Shown here: one piece after another, positions 18,309 to 24,626 of the stretch
How the letters are laid out: each line of letters begins with the position of its first letter
How positions within the stretch are numbered: position 1 is the stretch's first letter
Source: Anthropogastromicrobium aceti
GTDB taxonomy: Bacteria > Bacillota > Clostridia > Lachnospirales > Lachnospiraceae
DNA: 64,000 nt
Reading direction: 5' to 3' (one strand)
Assembly: GCF_025567095.1 (NCBI RefSeq)
Contig: NZ_JAOQJH010000002.1
The notes under the pieces: model-generated
The model's database searches: none
What the model was told of the DNA's origin: nothing
The model's input: only the letters and a program-made list of their open reading frames with translations
Made by a program: the position numbers and the translations under genes

Positions 18309-18345
18309 TAAACCTATTGACATGGTAGGTTTATGGTGCTATAAT
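18309..18345 (+). promoter_or_regulatory. cysK promoter with palindromic operator
   Basis: A perfect TTGACA (18317-18322) and a perfect TATAAT (18340-18345) are 17 bp apart. The -35 lies inside an 8-bp perfect inverted repeat, TAAACCTA (18309-18316) and TAGGTTTA (18326-18333). The position demands repression when bound. The spacing and the A/T-CC...GG-A/T pattern recall Rrf2-family (CymR/IscR) sites that control cysteine genes; the regulator itself is inferred. Confidence 0.8.
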
Positions 18346-18385
18346 CCCCGTAAATAAAATATGTCCATAAAAGGAGGATACTGCC

Positions 18386-19312
18386 ATGATTTACACATCT
18401 GCTGACCAGCTTATCGGAAAGACCCCTCTGCTGGAACTAACTCACATTGAAAAGGAACTCGGCCTGCAGGCCAGACTGCTCGCTAAGCTTGAGTATTTTA
18501 ACCCAGCCGGATCTGTAAAAGATCGTGTTGCTAAGGCTATGCTTGATGATGCCGAAGCAAAGGGTATTTTAAAGCCTGACACTGTAATCATTGAACCAAC
18601 TTCCGGAAATACTGGAATCGGTTTAGCAAGCGTTGCCGCAGCCAGAGGATATCGTCTGATCATAGTTATGCCTGATACAATGTCCATTGAGCGCCGTCAG
18701 CTAATGAAGGCATATGGTGCAGAGCTTGTGTTAAGTGATGGTTCTAAAGGCATGTCTGGTGCGATTGCAAAAGCTAATGAACTTGCAAAGCTCTATCCAA
18801 ACAGCTTTATTGCTGGTCAGTTTGTTAATCCGGCAAATCCAAAAGCTCATTTTGAGACAACTGGTCCAGAAATTTACGAAGATACCGAAGGCAACGTTGA
18901 TGTGTTTGTTGCCGGTGTCGGCACAGGCGGTACAATCACAGGTGTTGGCAAGTACTTAAAGTCCAAGAAACCGTCTGTAAAAATCGTTGCTGTTGAGCCA
19001 GCATCTTCAGCAGTCCTGTCCACTGGAAATGCAGGTCCTCATAAAATTCAGGGTATTGGTGCTGGCTTTATTCCAGAGGTGCTTGACACTTCCATTTATG
19101 ATGAAATCATTGCTGTATCTAATGATGATGCCTTTACAACAGGAAAGAGCCTCGGAAAGAAGGAAGGCATCCTTACCGGTATCTCCTCCGGTGCTGCTCT
19201 GTGGGCAGCTATTGAGATTGCAAAACGGCCTGAGTCAAAGGGCAAGACAATCGTCGTGCTGCTTCCTGACACTGGTGATCGTTATCTTTCAACTCCACTT
19301 TTTGCTGATTAA
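18386..19312 (+). CDS. cysK: Cysteine synthase (O-acetylserine sulfhydrylase)
   Basis: A 308-residue PLP enzyme making L-cysteine from O-acetylserine and sulfide. Visible signatures are FNPAGSVKDR with the PLP Lys45, PTSGNTGIGLA (the substrate/PLP asparagine loop), VGTGGTITGVGKYLK (phosphate-binding glycine loop) and GISSGAALWAA near the C-terminus. Length is standard. AAAGGAGG is 8 bp before the ATG. The gene is monocistronic between a strong promoter-operator and a strong terminator, so it is probably a single-gene sulfur regulon member. No cysE is adjacent. Confidence 0.96.
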   Translation: MIYTSADQLIGKTPLLELTHIEKELGLQARLLAKLEYFNPAGSVKDRVAKAMLDDAEAKGILKPDTVIIEPTSGNTGIGLASVAAARGYRLIIVMPDTMSIERRQLMKAYGAELVLSDGSKGMSGAIAKANELAKLYPNSFIAGQFVNPANPKAHFETTGPEIYEDTEGNVDVFVAGVGTGGTITGVGKYLKSKKPSVKIVAVEPASSAVLSTGNAGPHKIQGIGAGFIPEVLDTSIYDEIIAVSNDDAFTTGKSLGKKEGILTGISSGAALWAAIEIAKRPESKGKTIVVLLPDTGDRYLSTPLFAD

Positions 19313-19316
19313 TTTT

Positions 19317-19363
19317 AAAAAAAGTCCGCCGCACCTGCATAACAGGTACGGCGAACTTTTCTT
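19317..19363. terminator. Bidirectional terminator after cysK
   Basis: A GC-rich stem formed by CGCCGCACCTG and CAGGTACGGCG is flanked by A-rich and T-rich runs; it serves cysK and the convergent solute-binding protein gene. Confidence 0.85.
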
Positions 19364-19394
19364 TTATAAGGAAGATTTACTACTAAAAGCTATT

Positions 19395-21095
19395 TTACTC
19401 AGCTGCCTTCTGTGCCTCTGGCAGTCTTGTGGTATTTCCATCCTCAAATGCAGCCTTACGCTCTTCAGTGATATCTGCAAATCCTGCATCATTGAAATCA
19501 TCGGTATACTGCTGATACTTCTCGTCAAACTCTTCCGGTGTACACATGGTCAAAGTATCACGTGCTTCCTTGTACAGAGTAACTAATGTCTGCTGATACT
19601 CGGAAGTATTCTCCATGGAAGATGCATACAGACAGTCAGCAACTGCATACTTTTCAGCGATTTCCTGTCTTGCATAGTAGAAGTCGATTACATCCTGAGT
19701 GAAATCCTGCGGCAGATTGTGCGGTGTTGTTGCATAGATAACATCCTCGATAGTACCTGCTGCCTTAGATGCTGTCTCACAGCTCCAGTAATCACCGCTG
19801 CTGTTGTAGCCCTGCTTGTAGTCTCCGCTGTAATCAGCTACAGATACTGGCAGACCATCTTCATTGTAGTTGAAGTTCTCACCCTCAATACCATACTGCA
19901 TAGTAAAGAGTACATCATCGTTGCACATCCACTCAAGATACATCCATGCTGCCTTTAACTCATCCTCTGTTGCAGATGATGAGAAGCCTACCATCATACC
20001 AAATGGGTTATTTGAACGATAAGCAGGAGTAACAGTGATTCCATCCGCTGCTGTATCATCCTCAGTAACAACTGGATAAATAGCTAGCTCAGCATCTGGG
20101 TTTGTCTCATAGAAGGAAGTCAGTACAGGCATATCAGAGCTGATGTAGCATCCATATGAATATGCATCACCGTTGATGAAGTTTGCCTTTGCTGTCTCGC
20201 CATCGATCAGATAATATTCTGGATCTGTAATTCCGTTATTGTAATCCTCATTTGCTCTCTTTAACAGGTTGTAGTTTGCATCAGTTCCAAGTGCCGGAAT
20301 GTTATAATCACCATACATAGCCCAGTCAAGCTCGTTAAACGGATACTCACGATATGCATGGTTCTGATCGGAACCAAGACCTGTGATCATAGTACCACCA
20401 CCTGGATGCTCGCAAAGACCAGCCTCCTGGATCTTCTTCATTGCGTCAAGATACTCATCACGCTTTGTTGGAACATGATCATAACCAACCTGCTTTAACC
20501 AGTCCATACGAACAAATGTCTGCCATGTATAGTTGATGTTGTAATTCGGATTAGATGCCAGTGCGAAATAAGTCTCATCACCGATTGTAGTATATGGAAT
20601 CTGTCCGTCTGCCTCCATACGAGCATAGTAGTTTGGAGCTACCTCTTTGAATGCATCCATATCAAAGGAAGTTAAATATCCGTCATTTACCCATGTGGAC
20701 AGCTTCGGATAATCGTACTCCATAAGAATTGTCGGAAGATTCTGATCAGCTGCAAGAAGTGCATAGCTTGTCATAACATCAGTTCTTGTGATCGGAACAT
20801 ACTCAACAGTGATGTTATACTTATCACCGAAGTTTTCCTGAATCCACTGTGTCCAGTAGTTGTTTGTTACATCCGGAACGCCCTCAACACCTCTGTCATA
20901 AACTGGAACACGTAAAGTTACATTCTCTGCAAATGGCTCCCAGTTATTCTCTACCTGATCTGACTCAGCTGCCTCACTGCCAGCCTCGGTAGCTGCCTCT
21001 GTGCTTGCTTCCTCTGTGCTTGTCTCCTCAGCCATAACTGGAAGTGCGCCAAAAGCCATGATTCCTGCGAGGGAAATTGCTGCAAATTTTCTCAT
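19395..21095 (-). CDS. Orphan ABC-type extracellular solute-binding protein
   Basis: A 566-residue secreted protein: signal peptide (1-22, cleavage after VMA, no lipobox Cys), a Thr/Glu/Ala linker (23-50), then a large family-1 substrate-binding fold of the LplA/YtcQ kind (for example NLPTILMEYDYPKLSTWVNDG and AAWMYLEWMCNDDVLFTMQYG). Such proteins feed carbohydrate importers of the LplB/LplC type. No permease or ATPase gene is adjacent, so it must share permeases encoded elsewhere, possibly those at 58446-60331, or act independently. Lack of a lipobox Cys in a Gram-positive binding protein is unusual and is shared by the second binding protein at 56640. AAGGAG precedes the start. Confidence 0.85.
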   Translation of the reverse strand: MRKFAAISLAGIMAFGALPVMAEETSTEEASTEAATEAGSEAAESDQVENNWEPFAENVTLRVPVYDRGVEGVPDVTNNYWTQWIQENFGDKYNITVEYVPITRTDVMTSYALLAADQNLPTILMEYDYPKLSTWVNDGYLTSFDMDAFKEVAPNYYARMEADGQIPYTTIGDETYFALASNPNYNINYTWQTFVRMDWLKQVGYDHVPTKRDEYLDAMKKIQEAGLCEHPGGGTMITGLGSDQNHAYREYPFNELDWAMYGDYNIPALGTDANYNLLKRANEDYNNGITDPEYYLIDGETAKANFINGDAYSYGCYISSDMPVLTSFYETNPDAELAIYPVVTEDDTAADGITVTPAYRSNNPFGMMVGFSSSATEDELKAAWMYLEWMCNDDVLFTMQYGIEGENFNYNEDGLPVSVADYSGDYKQGYNSSGDYWSCETASKAAGTIEDVIYATTPHNLPQDFTQDVIDFYYARQEIAEKYAVADCLYASSMENTSEYQQTLVTLYKEARDTLTMCTPEEFDEKYQQYTDDFNDAGFADITEERKAAFEDGNTTRLPEAQKAAE

Positions 21096-21151
21096 AATCG
21101 AACTTCTCCTTTCTCCTAAGATAGCTTACTACATCTTTCAGCCATCTTTTT

Positions 21152-21167
21152 CTCATGTCTACATGAG
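21152..21167. promoter_or_regulatory. Small palindrome upstream of the orphan binding protein
   Basis: CTCATGT-CT-ACATGAG is a perfect 7-bp inverted repeat about 60 bp before the start codon and could be an operator. The rest of the gap 21096-21424 is very A/T-rich and holds no gene. Confidence 0.35.
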
Positions 21168-21354
21168 TAGAACGATTATGAAAATGATTCTACTTATTTT
21201 TTTATTGTTTTCTCCTAATTATGACCTTTTAACTATAATGTTCATTTTAGAATCATATTTTTATTATATTATTCACAATGTTAATATTCTTTACTTGATT
21301 CATATTAACGATTTTACTTTATTTTTTCTCTTATTTACCATTTTTATTAACAAA

Positions 21355-21387
21355 ATAAGACAGCAGACATTTTATTGTCTGCTGCCC
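21355..21387 (-). terminator. Terminator of the P1B-ATPase operon
   Basis: On the minus strand the stem CAGCAGACA/TGTCTGCTG with an A/T loop is followed by CTTATTTTG. Confidence 0.75.
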
Positions 21388-21424
21388 TGTCTCAAAATCT
21401 TATCTCTTAGCGAACTGCTTATTT

Positions 21425-23512
21425 TTATTGATTTTCCTCATGAAGAAGAGGCTTCATGCTTTCCATCGCAATTAAAAGTGTTGATGTATTATGCAAAAGT
21501 GCTGATGTAGTTGGCTGCAAAACACCTGCAATACCTCCCGCAATAAGTGCTGAGTTAAATCCCACTATTACCTTATAATTGCGATAAATACGCTTCATCA
21601 ATCTCTTTGACAACTTGCGAAGTGTTACAACCTCAAACAGATCCTCTGCTGCTATTGTAACATCAGCGATTTCACGCGCTAATTCTGCACCATCGCTTAT
21701 AGCAATACCTACATCGGCAGCAGACAGTGCCGGTGAATCATTTACGCCATCTCCAACCATAATGACCTTTCGTCCTGCTGCCTTTTCCTGTTCAACAAAA
21801 CGGGCCTTATCTTCTGGAAGTACCTCTGAAAAATACTGATCAACGCCAACTCTGCCTGCAATTGCTCTGGCAGTTCGATCACTATCTCCCGTCATCATTA
21901 CTACCTTAGAAATTCCGCTTTCCTTCAGCGCACGAATCGCATCAGCGGCCTCCTCACGGAGCGGATCTTCAATGCAGATTACTGCAGCAAGTTCACCTTC
22001 AATTGCAAGATACAGATGAGAATACTCCAGCGGAAGCTGTTCAAACAACTTCTCCTTGCCTTCTGGAATATGACACTTTTCATCCTCAAAAACAAAGTGA
22101 TGACTTCCAATAATTGTCTTTTTTCCTTCAAGCTGCGTGGAAATACCATGTGCCACAATATACTCTACTTTTGAATGCTTTTCCTCATGGTCAAGACTCT
22201 TTTTCTTTGCAGCATCCACAACAGCCTTTGCCATAGAATGAGGAAAATGTTCCTCCAGACATGCAGCCGTGCGAAGCAGCTCATCCTCAGAATCACCATT
22301 AAAAGAAACAACCTTCACAACAGTCGGCTCTGCTTTTGTCAGCGTACCAGTTTTATCAAATACAATCGTATCTGCATCTGCTATACTCTCTAAAAACTTT
22401 CCGCCCTTTACATTGACGTTACGGTTTCTTGCCTCTTTAATTGCGGACAACACTGCAATTGGCATTGAAAGCTTTAGCGCACAGCAAAAATCTACCATCA
22501 ACACAGAAGTAGCTTTTGTCAGATTTCTAGTAAAGAGATAAGTCAGTCCCGTTGTCAGGAAGGTATACGGAACAAGCTTATCTGCAAGGCGCTCTGCCTT
22601 TCCTTCCATAGATGATTTTAATTTTTCTGACTCCTCAATCATGACAACTATCTGCTCATAACGGCTCGCACCGCCAAGCTTTTTGACGTTAACTGTCAGC
22701 TCACCCTCCTCAAGAACTGTTCCTGCATACACAGTTGTTCCTGCATATTTTCTAACTGCTGCAGACTCGCCTGTCATAGACGCCTGATTCACCATGCCTT
22801 CTCCGCTCTCAACTGTTCCATCAAACGGAATGACATTGCCCATATGAATTACAATCTTATCATTTTCTTTGATCGTAGACGCATCAACAAGAACCTCCTG
22901 CTCACCGGCAATCATCCATACCTTAGATACATTTAAAGACATGCTTCTTGCAAGATCGCCAACAGACTTTTTATGAGTCCACTCCTCTAAGATCTCTCCA
23001 ATTCCAAGAAGGAACATAACAGAGCTTGCCGTAGACACATCACCTCTTGCAATGGAGATGGTAATCGCAGTCGCATCAAGCACTGGGACCTCAAGCTTTC
23101 CCTTTGCAAGTGTTTTTACACCCTTCCAGATATAAGGAATCGCTGCTGCAAGTGTAATGCATGTACGTATTGGTGCCGGCACAAACAAATTCTTTGTGCA
23201 GCGCCAAACAACCGTTCCAACAAGCTTATCCCAATACTCATTGTTCAATGCTCTTCCCGAATGTGCCAGATAGCTTTCTGGTGCCTCAATCTCGTCTACA
23301 TGGCACTTTCTTAAATAGGAAAGAACTGTTGCTCTGTCAATCTTATAGCAAAGGACCACATCAGCGGTACGTTCATTGACGCGCACTGAAGTGATCCCCT
23401 CCTTATTAGACAGAGCATACTCGAGCAGATCAGCTTCCTTTGCCGTCATGTGCTTCATAATGGCACGGACACGGATTCTGCCCTTTATTTCATGCTTTAT
23501 CTTAAATTTCAT
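21425..23512 (-). CDS. P1B-type heavy-metal ATPase with atypical membrane metal site
   Basis: A 695-residue P-type ATPase. The N-terminal 70 residues resemble a degenerate HMA fold without CxxC. The actuator TGES (247-250), phosphorylation site DKTGTLT (Asp386) and hinge GDGVNDSPAL are all intact, so it should be active. Helix 6 has DFCCALKLSMP (342-351) instead of the CPC or CPH of copper/zinc pumps; such CALK-SxP variants occur in an uncharacterised metal ATPase group. Its start overlaps the stop of the DUF6110-like gene by one base (TAATG), and a Fur-box-like palindrome lies upstream, so I infer an iron or manganese-linked exporter. Substrate is not established. Confidence 0.85.
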   Translation of the reverse strand: MKFKIKHEIKGRIRVRAIMKHMTAKEADLLEYALSNKEGITSVRVNERTADVVLCYKIDRATVLSYLRKCHVDEIEAPESYLAHSGRALNNEYWDKLVGTVVWRCTKNLFVPAPIRTCITLAAAIPYIWKGVKTLAKGKLEVPVLDATAITISIARGDVSTASSVMFLLGIGEILEEWTHKKSVGDLARSMSLNVSKVWMIAGEQEVLVDASTIKENDKIVIHMGNVIPFDGTVESGEGMVNQASMTGESAAVRKYAGTTVYAGTVLEEGELTVNVKKLGGASRYEQIVVMIEESEKLKSSMEGKAERLADKLVPYTFLTTGLTYLFTRNLTKATSVLMVDFCCALKLSMPIAVLSAIKEARNRNVNVKGGKFLESIADADTIVFDKTGTLTKAEPTVVKVVSFNGDSEDELLRTAACLEEHFPHSMAKAVVDAAKKKSLDHEEKHSKVEYIVAHGISTQLEGKKTIIGSHHFVFEDEKCHIPEGKEKLFEQLPLEYSHLYLAIEGELAAVICIEDPLREEAADAIRALKESGISKVVMMTGDSDRTARAIAGRVGVDQYFSEVLPEDKARFVEQEKAAGRKVIMVGDGVNDSPALSAADVGIAISDGAELAREIADVTIAAEDLFEVVTLRKLSKRLMKRIYRNYKVIVGFNSALIAGGIAGVLQPTTSALLHNTSTLLIAMESMKPLLHEENQ

Positions 23513-23835
23513 TATTCAGCCTTCTCTTCTGTCTCGTTTTTTTCTGCCTCTGCTGTCTCTTCTGCCTCATCCTGACCTTCAGCCTCTGCTGCTTCGTTTG
23601 CTGCTGCGAGGTCATCATTAATCTGCTGTGCTCCGGCATAAATATCCTGTGCATTTTCCTGAATATTTGATACCACATCTAATACACAATCCTTTGCACG
23701 AAGTACTGCTGCTGTAACCTTTGTATATACATTCTTTGCATCCTTGCTTGAAAGTGCCTTAATACCTGCTGTTCCAAACAGAACACCTGCTGCAAAAATA
23801 CCACCTTTTTTGTAATCTAAATCACGTAAACTCAT
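23512..23835 (-). CDS. DUF6110-like small membrane-associated protein
   Basis: A 107-residue protein with an N-terminal glycine-rich hydrophobic segment (GGIFAAGVLFGTAGIKALSS, residues 11-30), a helical middle (YTKVTAAVLRAKDCVLDVVS) and a very acidic Glu/Ala-rich tail (about 75-107) that could weakly bind cations. I recall this N-terminal signature as DUF6110, a family found next to metal P-type ATPases; I am moderately sure of the name. It is coupled to the ATPase by TAATG overlap, so a partner role in membrane metal transport is inferred. AGGAGG precedes the start. Confidence 0.7.
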   Translation of the reverse strand: MSLRDLDYKKGGIFAAGVLFGTAGIKALSSKDAKNVYTKVTAAVLRAKDCVLDVVSNIQENAQDIYAGAQQINDDLAAANEAAEAEGQDEAEETAEAEKNETEEKAE

Positions 23836-23865
23836 AGCTATATCCTCCTATTCGGTATCTATGTA

Positions 23866-23900
23866 AAAAGCAGGCAAAGTTTCATTCTTTGCCTGCTCTT
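23866..23900 (-). terminator. Hairpin with U-tract in the leader of the DUF6110-ATPase operon
   Basis: A perfect 10-bp stem, GCAGGCAAAG (23870-23879) and its complement (23887-23896), is followed on the minus strand by TTTTT. It lies only 35 bp before the DUF6110 start codon and just after the putative -10, so it is either the fur terminator with some read-through or a leader attenuator. Confidence 0.7.
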
Positions 23901-23901
23901 T

Positions 23902-23960
23902 ATTATAAAGAATATGTGTAATAATTTCTACCGTCTTAATGATAAAGTTTATCATTAAGA
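23902..23960 (-). promoter_or_regulatory. 27-bp perfect Fur-like palindrome and promoter of the metal ATPase operon
   Basis: Bases 23934-23960 form a perfect 13-1-13 palindrome (TCTTAATGATAAA, G, complement). It contains the 7-1-7 Fur pattern TGATAAAGTTTATCA. Downstream on the minus strand lie TAGAAA (23930-23925) and TATAAT (23907-23902) with a 17-bp spacer. Metal control by a Fur-family protein is inferred from the match and from fur being adjacent. Confidence 0.75.
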
Positions 23961-23987
23961 ACTTTTTTTCAATTAAGCCAGACCAAC

Positions 23988-24422
23988 TTATGCCGGATTG
24001 ATACTGCGAATCGCCTGCTTATCTTTGTAACCACATACGGAAAGTCCCGCCTGTATGATCTGATTCCATGCCTTTTGTGTAAGCACTATACTTGAATTAT
24101 CATCAAATTCAATTGTGCATGCATGCTTTCCACTTTTCTGCGCTTCATCTTCTAATTCATCACAAGGCTGTGTACAGGAAACCCTATACATGTTGCGGCG
24201 ATTAATTGCTCCGATCTCCTCAAGCATGTTAATCATACGGTAAACTGTTGCTGAGCCAATGCTTGGATCAATCTTCGATGCCTTGTAATAAATCTCTTTG
24301 CAGCTTGAACAATCCCCGTCCAATATAATATCAAGCAACACCATCCGCTGTTTAGTGATCCTGCATCCTCGCTGTCTGAGTCTGTTTAAGATCGCATCTT
24401 TTTGCATATTTCTTTGCTGCAT
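23988..24422 (-). CDS. fur: Fur-family metalloregulator with divergent metal-binding half
   Basis: A Fur-family repressor, 144 residues from the start chosen here. The winged-helix half is clear: RGCRITKQRMVLLDIIL, then SSCKEIYYKASKID, then the recognition segment PSIGSATVYRMINMLEEIGAI. The dimerisation half is short and lacks the usual HHDH metal motif; instead it has SGKHACTIEFDDNSSIV and only scattered Cys (TQPCDE, SVCGYK). It may sense metal differently. The ATG at 24422 has GGAG 7 bp upstream; a GTG at 24464 would overlap the previous gene and has no ribosome site. It closes the feo gene run, suggesting feedback control of iron uptake. Confidence 0.8.
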   Translation of the reverse strand: MQQRNMQKDAILNRLRQRGCRITKQRMVLLDIILDGDCSSCKEIYYKASKIDPSIGSATVYRMINMLEEIGAINRRNMYRVSCTQPCDELEDEAQKSGKHACTIEFDDNSSIVLTQKAWNQIIQAGLSVCGYKDKQAIRSINPA

Positions 24423-24444
24423 AGGCTGCTCCATTCTTTTTTGC

Positions 24445-24582
24445 TCAGTGGCAATGTCCTCCACAGTGCTTGCAGTCGCCTCCGCACTGGAGTGACTTTC
24501 CTGCTTTTTTATCCTTTACCATACTGCGAACAATCAGTCCAACCACACCTACTACTACAACTCCTACAATTACTGTTCCCAT
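24445..24582 (-). CDS. FeoB-associated Cys-rich membrane peptide
   Basis: A 45-residue peptide read directly from the minus strand: one N-terminal membrane helix rich in Val and Gly (residues 3-18), a basic turn (RSMVKDKKAGK) and a Cys/His-rich tail, LQCGGDCKHCGGHCH. This is the typical layout of the small FeoB-associated Cys-rich protein family (PF12669), thought to assist Fe2+ uptake by FeoB, perhaps as a metal-binding FeoC substitute. It starts 44 bp after feoB and ends 22 bp before the chosen fur start. It is shorter than most gene-calling cut-offs. Confidence 0.88.
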   Translation of the reverse strand: MGTVIVGVVVVGVVGLIVRSMVKDKKAGKSLQCGGDCKHCGGHCH

Positions 24583-24626
24583 AAGATACCTTACCTTTCA
24601 AACACATACACTCTTGTTACCAACTA

